From assembly GCA_030618475.1 (NCBI GenBank), contig JAUXDG010000131.1, positions 1 through 7,401 of the forward strand: 7,401 nucleotides of DNA, given 5' to 3'. Position 1 is the first letter of the stretch, and every line of letters begins with the position of its first letter. The DNA comes from Gammaproteobacteria bacterium. GTDB taxonomy: Bacteria; Pseudomonadota; Gammaproteobacteria; DSM-19610. The notes under the pieces are model-generated. The model ran no database searches, had not been told where the DNA came from, and saw only the letters and a list, made by a program, of their open reading frames with translations. Below are positions 1-6,796 of this stretch, piece by piece. The position numbers were made by a program, and so were the translations under genes.

Positions 1-3000
1 GGAAAGATCGGTACGCCCTTCGATCACGTCACTCATGTGCACATCGTGACAGCTGAAACCCGCCGCATCAAAGGCCGCCGCCATCTCCACCTGACCGTTG
101 ACACCCTGCTCACGCAGGATGGCAATTCTGGGGCGCACACCGCTGGCGATCATCGCTGCCGCAGGGTTTTCATCGGCATCAAAGCGGACTCGGGGCTGCA
201 GTCCGGGATCACCGCTGTCGAGTAAGGCGGCATTTTCCTGCTCCGCACAATCCGGATTGTCACGAATGAGCTGCATCCGGTAACTGGTTGCCGCCCAGGC
301 TTGCTGCAGATCCGAGCGTCTCTCATCAAATACCGGCTGACGTGCGTGGGTAAATACGATGCGGTCGTCATCGCGCAACTCACCGATGACATGGCTGTAT
401 TTGCCTAAACCGGCTTCCCGCAGTGTTTCCAGTACCGCGTCGGTATCACAGTGACGGACCTGCAAAACAGCGCCCAGCTCTTCACTGAACAGCGCTGCCC
501 GCTGATCATCACCCAGATCATCCAGATGGACTTCCAGACCACAATGGCCGGCAAATCCCATTTCACACAGGGTTGCGAACAGGCCGCCATCCGACCTGTC
601 GTGATAAGCGAGTAACAGACCTGCCCGATTAAGATCCTGGATAGACGCGAAGAAGGCTATCAATGACTCGGGATCATCCAGATCAGGGGCGTGATGACCG
701 ATCTGTTTGTAGACCTGGGCCAGTGCCGAGCCGGCCAGGCGGTTTCGGCCCTTACCCAGATCGATAAGAATAAGATCGGTATCGCCATGATCACAGCGCA
801 ACTGCGGCGTCAGCGTCAGGCGCACATCCCGAACCGGTGCAAAACCGGTGATGATCAATGACAAAGGACCGGTCACAGAACGCTCTTCACCCTCGTCCTG
901 CCAGACCGTTTTCATGGACAGCGAATCCTTGCCGACCGGAATGGCGATACCGAGCCGGGGACACAGTTCCTCACCGACGGCACGCACGGTATCGAACAAA
1001 GCGGCATCCTCACCCGGATGCCCCGCCGGCGCCATCCAGTTTGCTGACAGACGAATCTTCGACACGTTTTCAATATTGGCAGCCGCCATGTTGGTAATGG
1101 CCTCGGCCACTGCCATGCGGCCGGATGCGGCCGGATGGATCAGGGCCAGCGGTGGCCGCTCGCCCATGGCCATGGCTTCACCGCCATAGCCCTGATAATC
1201 GCAACAGCTTACCGCCACGTCGGCCACCGGTATCTGCCAGGGGCCGACCATCTGGTCACGTACCACCTGGCCGGTCACGCTACGGTCACCGATAGTAATC
1301 AGAAACTGTTTGCTGGCGACTGCCGGCAGGCGCAAAACCCGGTAGGCCATTTCAGTCAGATCGGACGGCAAATCCAGTTCGGGCTTGGTAAAAGTACGGT
1401 GATGGGCGTCACGTAACATCTTGGGTGGCTTGCCGAGTAACACCGACATCGGCAGATCGATCGGTGTATTATCAAAATAACCATCGCCCACAAGCAGTTG
1501 CCGTTCCTCGCGTGCTTCACCCAGCACTTCGAACGGACAGCGTTCCCGCTCGCACAATGCTTGAAACTCATCCATGCGCTCGGCCGGCACCGCCAATACA
1601 TAACGTTCCTGGGATTCGTTACACCAGATCTGCATCGGTGACATGCCGGGTTCATCGTTGGGCACCGCGCGCAATTCAAACGCACCGCCGCGGCCTGCAT
1701 CGTTCACCAGTTCGGGTAATGCGTTTGATAAACCACCCGCGCCGACATCATGGATGGACAGTATCGGGTTATCCCTGCCCATCGACCAGCAGCGGTCGAT
1801 GACTTCCTGACAACGTCGTTCCATTTCAGGATTACCACGCTGCACAGAGGCAAAGTCCAGTTCTTCCGAACTGCTGCCACTGGACATGGACGATGCGGCG
1901 CCGCCGCCCAGACCGATCAGCATGGCCGGACCACCCAGCACGATGATCTGGGATCCGGGGGGAATATCCAGCTTGTCGATATGCTCGGCACGAATATTTC
2001 CGTAACCACCGGCAACCATAATGGGCTTGTGATAGCCGCGCAGTTCGGGCCCTTCCGGCCCGGGCACCTGCTCTTCGTAAGTGCGGAAATAACCGCACAG
2101 ATTGGGCCGGCCAAATTCGTTGTTAAATGCGGCTGCGCCCAGCGGCCCGTCGATCATGATATCGATGGCGGACACAATACGTTCGGGTTTGCCATGATCG
2201 GTTTCCCAGGGCTGGACAAAATCCGGGATACGCAGATTGGATACCGAAAAGCCGCACAGTCCCGCCTTGGGCTTGGCGCCACGGCCGGTAGCGCCTTCGT
2301 CGCGGATTTCACCACCCGAACCGGTTGCCGCACCGGGAAATGGCGAGATGGCCGTCGGGTGGTTATGCGTTTCCACCTTGATCTGGATATGGACATCTTC
2401 CAGGCAGTCCTGGTACTCACCCGTTTCCGGATTGACCAGGAATCGTTTTGCCGGCTGCCCTTCCAGTACCGCTGAATTATCGTGGTAGGCGGACAGGATA
2501 CCGTCCGGACTGGCCTTATAACTGGCGCGGATCATGTCGAACAGGGTGGCATCCTGTTGTTCGCCATCGATAAGCCAGCTGGCGTTGAAAATCTTGTGAC
2601 GGCAGTGCTCCGAATTGGCCTGCGCAAACATCATTAATTCCACGTCGGTCGGGTTTCGTCCCAGTGACACGAAACTGTCCACCAGGTAATCGATCTCGTC
2701 GCTGGACAACGCCAGCCCCAGTTCGACGTTGGCGCGCTCAAGCGCCCCCCGACCGCTTTGCAGAACATCAACACTGACCACCGCTGCGGGGTCAGCCTGC
2801 TGAAACAACAGGGGTGCGTCTTCGGCACGAGTCAACACCGACTCCGTCATTCTGTCGTGCAACACAGAGCCTATTGACTGCACCGCCTCGTCGTCGAGCG
2901 TTCCCTCACCTTCGAGCGTCAGATCAAAACGGATCCCCCGTTCAATACGCTTGACCGAAACCAGGCCACAGTTATGGGCAATGTCGGTCGCTTTACTGGA

Positions 3001-3258
3001 CCAGGGTGAAATAGTACCGAGTCGTGGCACGACCCAAAGCGAAAACCCACCCGGGAGAAATTTCAAATCTGTTCCCTGACTGTCCAGCAACTTCAGTAAA
3101 ACCTCATGCTGATCGGTGGTCAGTTCCTGCTCAAGCTCTACAAAGTGCACGAAATGTGCTTTCAGTTCAATAACACCGGCAACAGTCCGCCGGATCCGCT
3201 CGGCGTGCTTTTGAAGACGAAACGGGGAAAAGGCGTTTGCACCGAGCAATTGCAGCAT
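1..3258 (-). CDS. purL: Phosphoribosylformylglycinamidine synthase (FGAM synthase), 3' end beyond the window
   Basis: PurL catalyses the ATP- and glutamine-dependent conversion of FGAR to FGAM, the fourth step of de novo purine synthesis, in the cytosol. The reading frame is open without interruption for 1086 codons from ATG 3258-3256 to the left edge; gammaproteobacterial PurL is about 1295 residues, so roughly 200 are missing. Visible in order: a PurS-like N-terminal domain (about 1-150) with GTISPWSSKATDIAHNCGL, the linker ending in SEHCRHK (216-222), the first synthetase half with VETHNHP (295-301) and a Gly-rich GGAASS segment, HDVGAGGLSNALPELV, GKPPKM, then the second half with PVGKDSLSMKT (Lys777) and HDRSDGG. 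The glutaminase domain begins near residue 1043 (PRIAILREQGVN), but its cysteine nucleophile lies outside. The start fits the E. coli alignment; upstream AGAGAAAG (3263-3270) is a modest ribosome site. The 144-bp gap to the upstream hydrolase gene allows co-transcription. Identity is certain from many invariant motifs. Confidence 0.98.
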   Translation of the reverse strand, partial: MLQLLGANAFSPFRLQKHAERIRRTVAGVIELKAHFVHFVELEQELTTDQHEVLLKLLDSQGTDLKFLPGGFSLWVVPRLGTISPWSSKATDIAHNCGLVSVKRIERGIRFDLTLEGEGTLDDEAVQSIGSVLHDRMTESVLTRAEDAPLLFQQADPAAVVSVDVLQSGRGALERANVELGLALSSDEIDYLVDSFVSLGRNPTDVELMMFAQANSEHCRHKIFNASWLIDGEQQDATLFDMIRASYKASPDGILSAYHDNSAVLEGQPAKRFLVNPETGEYQDCLEDVHIQIKVETHNHPTAISPFPGAATGSGGEIRDEGATGRGAKPKAGLCGFSVSNLRIPDFVQPWETDHGKPERIVSAIDIMIDGPLGAAAFNNEFGRPNLCGYFRTYEEQVPGPEGPELRGYHKPIMVAGGYGNIRAEHIDKLDIPPGSQIIVLGGPAMLIGLGGGAASSMSSGSSSEELDFASVQRGNPEMERRCQEVIDRCWSMGRDNPILSIHDVGAGGLSNALPELVNDAGRGGAFELRAVPNDEPGMSPMQIWCNESQERYVLAVPAERMDEFQALCERERCPFEVLGEAREERQLLVGDGYFDNTPIDLPMSVLLGKPPKMLRDAHHRTFTKPELDLPSDLTEMAYRVLRLPAVASKQFLITIGDRSVTGQVVRDQMVGPWQIPVADVAVSCCDYQGYGGEAMAMGERPPLALIHPAASGRMAVAEAITNMAAANIENVSKIRLSANWMAPAGHPGEDAALFDTVRAVGEELCPRLGIAIPVGKDSLSMKTVWQDEGEERSVTGPLSLIITGFAPVRDVRLTLTPQLRCDHGDTDLILIDLGKGRNRLAGSALAQVYKQIGHHAPDLDDPESLIAFFASIQDLNRAGLLLAYHDRSDGGLFATLCEMGFAGHCGLEVHLDDLGDDQRAALFSEELGAVLQVRHCDTDAVLETLREAGLGKYSHVIGELRDDDRIVFTHARQPVFDERRSDLQQAWAATSYRMQLIRDNPDCAEQENAALLDSGDPGLQPRVRFDADENPAAAMIASGVRPRIAILREQGVNGQVEMAAAFDAAGFSCHDVHMSDVIEGRTDLS
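3049..3078. repeat. Repeat relative inside the purL coding sequence
   Basis: This stretch matches the purL leader repeat at 3291-3321 in the same orientation. By eye, 25 of 31 alignment columns are identical, with one gap. It is itself imperfectly palindromic around AAATTTCAAATCT. It is translated as PurL residues 61-70 (QGTDLKFLPG), in a surface-type part of the N-terminal domain where E. coli PurL has an unrelated sequence of the same length. It could be a repeat that has entered or converted the gene, the source of the leader copy, or chance similarity. The equal length relative to E. coli argues against a simple in-frame insertion. Confidence 0.5.
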
Positions 3259-3275
3259 GGACTTTCTCTATTAAG

Positions 3276-3321
3276 CAGGGAACAATTTCAACCCGGGGAC
3301 CAATTTGAAATCTGCCCCCTG
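3276..3321. repeat. Imperfect hairpin repeat in the purL leader
   Basis: The left arm CAGGGAACAATTTCAA (3276-3291) pairs with the right arm TTGAAATCTGCCCCCTG (3305-3321) with a few mismatches and one bulge, around a 13-nt spacer. It lies 17 nt upstream of the purL start codon, so in a transcript from the upstream genes it would sit just before the ribosome site. There is no T-run, so it does not look like an intrinsic terminator. Its AATTTGAAATCTG core resembles short palindromic repeats scattered in many proteobacterial genomes; that resemblance is from memory and unverified. The rest of the gap (3322-3402) shows nothing I can assign. Confidence 0.6.
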
Positions 3322-3402
3322 GATAACTGCTAATGATACTGGATGGCCTGCAACCGGTACAGCCGCCTGTTGGTGCTGGCGAGGTCGATGTCTAGAGGGG
3401 GG

Positions 3403-4164
3403 TTATTGCAGAGTCTTCCAGGGCATACCGGCCGGCTGGTCAGCAACCATAATTTCAAGGTGCCGGCAAGCCGGCACAGCCGACAACAACTCGCGTGCCA
3501 GGTGCGGGCGATTGTTGTTTTCGCTGAGATGTGCGGCAATCAGATGCTGCAACCGGCTGACGTCTATTTTAGTTAATAAATCTGCCGCTTGCTGATTACT
3601 CAGATGCCCGAGCGGACCGCCGACTCGCTGTTTGAGGTGCCGCGGATAAGACCCGCAGGCGAGCAACTCCGGGTCGTGGTTGCATTCCAGGATCAGCGCA
3701 TCCAGTTGATCGAGCGCTCTGACGATATGCGGGGTCACACTGCCCGTGTCCGTCAGCAGACCCAGGCGTCTGACACCGTCGGAAAAGACAAACTGGCAGG
3801 GCTCACGCGCATCATGCGGCACCGGGAACGGCTGAATCAACACATCGCCGATTTCAAAGCACTGGTGGACGTTGAAACAATGCCACTCAGCCAGCTTACC
3901 GCCTTTATGCCCAGCTTCGGTACCGGCTGTCATCCATACGGGTATGTCATAACGGCGGGAAAAGCGGGCGACCCCGGAAATATGATCGCTGTGTTCGTGG
4001 GTGACCAGAATGGCCGCCACATCACCCGGCTGCAGAGCAAGGCTGGCAAGACGTTTTTCCGTTTCCAGGCAGGAAAAGCCGCAGTCGATCAACAGGCGGG
4101 TATCACCCGCTTCCACCAGCGTGGCGTTACCCTTACTGCCACTGCCCAGGGACGCAAAACGCAT
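3403..4164 (-). CDS. Metallo-beta-lactamase-fold hydrolase, YycJ/PhnP-like
   Basis: A 253-residue metal-dependent hydrolase of the beta-lactamase fold, in the group that includes Bacillus YycJ/WalJ and PhnP (COG1235 type). It opens with the family's usual MRFASLGSGSKGNATLVEAG. Metal ligands are visible: HEHSDH at 56-61 (HxHxDH), His117 in PVPHDAREP, Asp139 in LLTDTGS, and a C-terminal His187 in GHLSN. ECNHD at 160-164 is also typical. No signal peptide is seen, so it is probably cytosolic. WalJ is reported as a nuclease acting on DNA, but the substrate here cannot be read from the sequence. The frame stays open upstream to an ATG at 4305; I reject that extension because it translates a palindromic repeat and lacks family similarity. 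GTG 4167-4165, directly before the ATG, is a possible alternative start. No clear Shine-Dalgarno site precedes either. It lies between bamC and purL on the same strand. Confidence 0.9.
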   Translation of the reverse strand: MRFASLGSGSKGNATLVEAGDTRLLIDCGFSCLETEKRLASLALQPGDVAAILVTHEHSDHISGVARFSRRYDIPVWMTAGTEAGHKGGKLAEWHCFNVHQCFEIGDVLIQPFPVPHDAREPCQFVFSDGVRRLGLLTDTGSVTPHIVRALDQLDALILECNHDPELLACGSYPRHLKQRVGGPLGHLSNQQAADLLTKIDVSRLQHLIAAHLSENNNRPHLARELLSAVPACRHLEIMVADQPAGMPWKTLQ

Positions 4165-4176
4165 CACCGGCGTAGG

Positions 4177-4331
4177 GCTCGCGCAACAATAACTTCCCAT
4201 TTTGGAACGCCGATCCATCCCGTCTGGCTGCGTTGCGAAAACTTGGAAGATAACGAATATTCCTGCGTTTCCGCGCCTTGCCAGACGGGCGCCTCGACGC
4301 CCCAAATCCGGGAACTTATCATTGCGCGAGC
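4177..4331. repeat. 155-bp long imperfect palindrome filling the bamC-hydrolase spacer
   Basis: Two 52-nt arms (4177-4228 and 4280-4331) are inverted copies of each other around a 51-nt centre. The outer ends are perfect over 10 bp (GCTCGCGCAA against TTGCGCGAGC), and so are the inner ends (CCCGTCTGGC at 4219-4228 against GCCAGACGGG at 4280-4289). The middle of the arms matches imperfectly and aligns better with a small shift. The centre has its own partial symmetry: GCGTTGCGAAAAC against GCGTTTCCGCGCC, and GAATATTC at 4255-4262. It begins 2 nt after the bamC stop and ends 12 nt before the hydrolase ATG. It encodes no protein and has no transposase; I read it as a miniature palindromic element. 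Confidence 0.8.
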
Positions 4332-4333
4332 TC

Positions 4334-5464
4334 TTATTTCAGCTCTTCATACAACAGCCTAAGAATACGCACACCGGTTACCGAGGTCTCGGGGTCACCC
4401 TCTTCATTTAAAACCACGACCCGGGTGTCGACGCCATCATCGGACAGTTTGATCTGGTAACGCTGGACCTTCTGCTCATCGTCCGATGACCAGAAGGCAA
4501 GTTTGGAAAGCAGCCCCTTGTCTTTCTGAGCTTTGAGTGGATCGTTGTAACGTACGTAATAAATCCCTTGCAAGCGATCGCGATCCTCGACCGCGAAATC
4601 GACGCGATCCAGCACAATGCCCACATTACGCCAGGCTTTGGAATAGTCGTCATGGACGATCAGCGTGGCCTGCCCCGAAGCCTGCTGTATCAGCTCCGCC
4701 TGTATCTGGACGGGTTTTTCCTCGGCCAGCATCTGCTCTGCCTGCTGCGGTTGCACACCAAGATAAATCATCATGCGCTTGAGCATTTCTGATTCCAGCC
4801 CCGGATCTTTAGGCCGCGGCCCCCACACGGTCGCGCTTTCATCGCTCTCGCTTGTGAGGATCTCTTCCACCCCCTGATGCGTAATGAACAGTTCGGTGGT
4901 ACCCGGCTTCTCACCACGCTCCAGGCGCATCCGGTAACGATCCCGGTAAGCCGACGAGTAAGCCTGATCCCAGACCCGCCCGATCAGACTACGTACCGGT
5001 CCTTGCGGGATTTTTGCTCGATTTTCCGCCCAGTCGGTTTCCAGAATCCCGGTGGCAGGATCTTCAGTCATAATGAAAAAACCGTTTTCCAGCCAGAATT
5101 CCCTGGCTTCGGGCCAGACCGATGCGGGTTCACCCTGCACAACCAGCCAGGCCCTGTCCTGGTATCGCTCCAGTCGCAACGATTCCTGGCTGGGCAACAC
5201 CGGACTCTCACCGGCACGATCGCCAAGTGTCTTGCGGGCAGTGGTATAGCCGGACAGCGTGGTCGAATCACTTGGTACCACCAGGCTATCCGTGACCGGC
5301 GTGGTGGTGAGATCCGGCGGGACCTCCAGGGACTGGGTTGGCTCGGCTTTTCGATAATCCCTGCTGCGATCCGGAAAAACATCGTTCAACCAGCTACAGG
5401 CCGTCACCGCCGGCAGCATGATAACCGCCAACAACACCCGGCTCGTGAATTCACTTCGACGCAT
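4334..5464 (-). CDS. bamC: Outer membrane protein assembly factor BamC (lipoprotein)
   Basis: BamC (formerly NlpB) is a lipoprotein subunit of the BAM complex, which folds beta-barrel proteins into the outer membrane; it contacts BamD through its extended N-terminal segment. The 376-residue product starts with a short positive region and a hydrophobic stretch ending in the lipobox VTAC, with Cys23 as the predicted acylated first residue of the mature protein. A probably unstructured region follows with the family-typical EPTQSLEVPPDLTTTPVTD. Two helix-grip domains then follow at roughly 106-220 (beginning WLVVQGEPASVWPEAREFW) and 265-376. It is longer than E. coli BamC (344 residues). The start is the only usable one before an in-frame stop; the nearest purine-rich site is about 14 nt upstream, so initiation looks weak. 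The gene follows dapA, as in E. coli, but a repeat element separates them. Confidence 0.93.
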   Translation of the reverse strand: MRRSEFTSRVLLAVIMLPAVTACSWLNDVFPDRSRDYRKAEPTQSLEVPPDLTTTPVTDSLVVPSDSTTLSGYTTARKTLGDRAGESPVLPSQESLRLERYQDRAWLVVQGEPASVWPEAREFWLENGFFIMTEDPATGILETDWAENRAKIPQGPVRSLIGRVWDQAYSSAYRDRYRMRLERGEKPGTTELFITHQGVEEILTSESDESATVWGPRPKDPGLESEMLKRMMIYLGVQPQQAEQMLAEEKPVQIQAELIQQASGQATLIVHDDYSKAWRNVGIVLDRVDFAVEDRDRLQGIYYVRYNDPLKAQKDKGLLSKLAFWSSDDEQKVQRYQIKLSDDGVDTRVVVLNEEGDPETSVTGVRILRLLYEELK

Positions 5465-5496
5465 AAATAAAAAACCAACCTTTTTCAGTCAATATG

Positions 5497-5687
5497 TAGC
5501 CTGGATTTCTCACAACCTTAACCACAAAGGTCACGAAGGTCACTAAGGAACAACCCGTTAATGTTAGTGGCGGAAAATTCACCAAGCACGGCCTGTGATC
5601 CCGCGCATTCAGGGGCCATTCCGGGAATCCCTTTTAATTTAATTCCTTTGTGCCCTTGGTGTCCTTCGTGGTGAGAAATGGAGGCTA
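5497..5687. repeat. 191-bp element with inverted arms of 9-bp units, between dapA and bamC
   Basis: The ends are inverted copies: TAGCCTGGATTTCTCA at 5497-5512 and, on the other strand, TAGCCTCCATTTCTCA at 5687-5672 (14 of 16 identical). Inside these, each arm carries tandem 9-bp units of the form NCACNAAGG: three clear units plus a degenerate outer one on the left (5513-5548) and three on the right (5645-5671). The 29-nt inner arms (5522-5550 and 5643-5671) match at 24 positions. The 90-bp centre is non-coding, with a short ATTCCGGGAAT palindrome. No transposase and no target-site duplication were seen. The right end overlaps the dapA stop codon. It resembles a miniature inverted-repeat element. 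Confidence 0.82.
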
Positions 5688-6575
5688 GGCATCCGCCGTC
5701 TGCACAACACCTGCCTGCCGCAGTGCGTCCCGAACACGCTGATGATATTGGCAAGCGAGCGGTGTCAGCGGCAGTCTCAGCCCGGGCGGGATCAGCCCCA
5801 TCTCGTGCAATGCCCATTTCACCGGGATGGGGCTGGATTCAATGAAGAGATCCTCATGCAGAACCCGGAGTCGCTGGTCGATCTGCTCCGCCTGTACGCG
5901 ATCCCCGGCCAGTGCAGCGGCACACATCTCGTGCATGGCTCTGGGTGCCACATTCGCGGTCACCGAGATATCCCCCTTTGCACCCAGCAGGATCAACTCC
6001 ATGGCAGTGGCATCGTCACCACTGTACAGGTCCAGTTGATCTCCGCAGGTTTCCAGGATCTGCCTACCACGCACCAGATCCCCGGTCGCTTCCTTGATGC
6101 CGACAATGTTGCAAATCGGTGCCAACCGCTGCACGGTTTCCGGCAATAGATCGCAGGCCGTCCGTCCAGGCACGTTGTACAGAATCTGTGGGACCGGGAC
6201 AGCGTCCGCAACAGCCTTGTAGTGCTGATACAGCCCTTCCTGGGTCGGTTTGTTGTAGTAAGGGGTCACCAGCAGGCAAGCATCCGCACCCGCCTGCATA
6301 CCGCATCGGGTCAAATCAATGGCTTCCTGCGTGGAATTGGCCCCGGTTCCCGCAATCACGGGCAACCGCCCATTGGCCTGTTCCACAATACGACGCAACA
6401 GGGCACAGTGTTCTTTTTCATCTATAGTCGCAGATTCACCGGTGGTACCCACCGCGACAATAGCGTCTGTGCCTTCAGCAACATGGAATTCGATGAGTGC
6501 TTCCAGGCTGTCATCGTCCACCGCGCCGTCTTCGCGCATCGGCGTAACCAGCGCCACCATACTGCCGTGAAACAT
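5685..6575 (-). CDS. dapA: 4-hydroxy-tetrahydrodipicolinate synthase
   Basis: DapA condenses pyruvate with aspartate-semialdehyde, the first committed step to diaminopimelate and lysine, in the cytosol. The 296-residue product begins MFHGSMVALVTPM and keeps E. coli numbering closely. The Schiff-base lysine is Lys161 (GIKEATG), the catalytic relay Thr44, Tyr107 (TPYYNK) and Tyr133 (ILYNVPGRT) is present, and Arg138 binds substrate. At the lysine feedback site Ser48, Ala49, His56, Asn80 and Glu84 are kept, while position 53 is Glu where E. coli has His. The start is supported by the family alignment and by GGAGAA at 6580-6585, 4 nt before the ATG; the frame extends upstream to 6707 but that part is promoter DNA. 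The TAG stop (5687-5685) is the first three bases of a repeat element, and the last residues (QTADA) extend slightly beyond the usual end. It is first in the minus-strand gene row. Confidence 0.97.
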   Translation of the reverse strand: MFHGSMVALVTPMREDGAVDDDSLEALIEFHVAEGTDAIVAVGTTGESATIDEKEHCALLRRIVEQANGRLPVIAGTGANSTQEAIDLTRCGMQAGADACLLVTPYYNKPTQEGLYQHYKAVADAVPVPQILYNVPGRTACDLLPETVQRLAPICNIVGIKEATGDLVRGRQILETCGDQLDLYSGDDATAMELILLGAKGDISVTANVAPRAMHEMCAAALAGDRVQAEQIDQRLRVLHEDLFIESSPIPVKWALHEMGLIPPGLRLPLTPLACQYHQRVRDALRQAGVVQTADA

Positions 6576-6579
6576 CAAG

Positions 6580-6585
6580 TTCTCC
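6580..6585 (-). promoter_or_regulatory. Ribosome binding site of dapA
   Basis: GGAGAA on the minus strand, followed by CTTG and the ATG. It is the clearest Shine-Dalgarno sequence in the window and decides the 6575 start over the longer open frame. Confidence 0.8.
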
Positions 6586-6604
6586 GCAACGCAAAATAAA
6601 GCGC

Positions 6605-6633
6605 ATGGTACGTTTCCGGCCCGCCAGTGACAA
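6605..6633 (-). promoter_or_regulatory. Predicted sigma70 promoter of dapA
   Basis: The minus strand has TTGTCA (6633-6628; five of six matches to the -35 consensus), a 17-bp spacer, and TACCAT (6610-6605; four of six to the -10 consensus). Transcription would begin near 6598, leaving an untranslated leader of about 23 nt that contains the GGAGAA ribosome site. The placement is good for driving dapA and possibly the genes below it. This is sequence-based prediction only. Confidence 0.65.
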
Positions 6634-6686
6634 GCGGAGTGGCGAACTGCGGCAGCCTGATTTTCCAGCCATCCTGCAACTTGTTT

Positions 6687-6713
6687 AAAACCCGGAAAAC
6701 CCGGCAAACCTGG
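6687..6713. repeat. Three tandem 9-bp units in the divergent promoter region
   Basis: Two exact copies of AAAACCCGG (6687-6695 and 6696-6704) are followed by a diverged third, CAAACCTGG (6705-6713). They lie about 55 bp upstream of the predicted dapA -35 box. They could be phased protein-binding sites or simple replication slippage; the sequence alone does not decide. Confidence 0.55.
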
Positions 6714-6763
6714 CGGACAGCCACCAGCGACTGATTAGTATCTTTAATGGGTACTTTAAAAGC

Positions 6764-6793
6764 CCTTTGTGTCCTTTGCAGCCTTTGAGGTGA
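6764..6793. repeat. Solitary arm of the 9-bp-unit repeat family
   Basis: On the minus strand this reads TCA, then three 9-bp units ending in AAAGG (CCTCAAAGG, CTGCAAAGG, ACACAAAGG). It matches the right arm of the 5497-5687 element (5645-5674) in the same orientation. No partner arm or TAGCCT end was found nearby, so it appears to be a lone or decayed half element. It lies 38 nt upstream of the plus-strand start codon. Confidence 0.65.
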
Positions 6794-6796
6794 TAA

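Noticed and set aside
1115..1138. Tandem 10-bp repeat ATGCGGCCGG inside purL
   Set aside because: It encodes a segment of the same length as in E. coli PurL, so ordinary GC-rich codon use explains it.
1750..2475. Plus-strand open frame of 241 codons opposite purL
   Set aside because: It is a shadow of conserved PurL codons and shows no domain of its own. The same applies to 848-1189, 1135-1416 and 1425-1802.
3228..3243. PurR-like operator at the beginning of purL (GCAAACG half)
   Set aside because: Only one half matches the PurR palindrome; the second half diverges at three key positions and it lies inside the coding sequence.
4165..4305. Upstream extension of the metallo-hydrolase reading frame, 47 extra codons
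   Set aside because: It translates most of a palindromic repeat into an Arg-rich sequence without family similarity; the standard start MRFASLGSGSKGN follows at 4164.
4177..4331. Intrinsic terminator after bamC
   Set aside because: The hairpin is strong but no T-run follows on the minus strand, and the loop is 51 nt long.
3589..4362. Plus-strand open frame of 257 codons opposite the hydrolase gene
   Set aside because: It is antisense to well-conserved metal-binding motifs and runs through the palindrome; no recognisable protein family and no ribosome site.
4877..5470. Plus-strand open frame of 197 codons opposite bamC
   Set aside because: It is antisense to a clear lipoprotein gene; composition follows from the bamC codons.
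5465..5494. Possible bamC promoter with TTGACT upstream
   Set aside because: The matching -10 would overlap the bamC start codon region and is poor; chance in AT-rich DNA is more likely.
5551..5640. Search for a transposase or small gene in the centre of the dapA-bamC element
   Set aside because: Only 90 bp, with no frame of meaningful length and no ribosome site.
6576..6707. Upstream extension of the dapA reading frame, 44 extra codons
   Set aside because: It covers the promoter and ribosome site; E. coli numbering and GGAGAA support the start at 6575.
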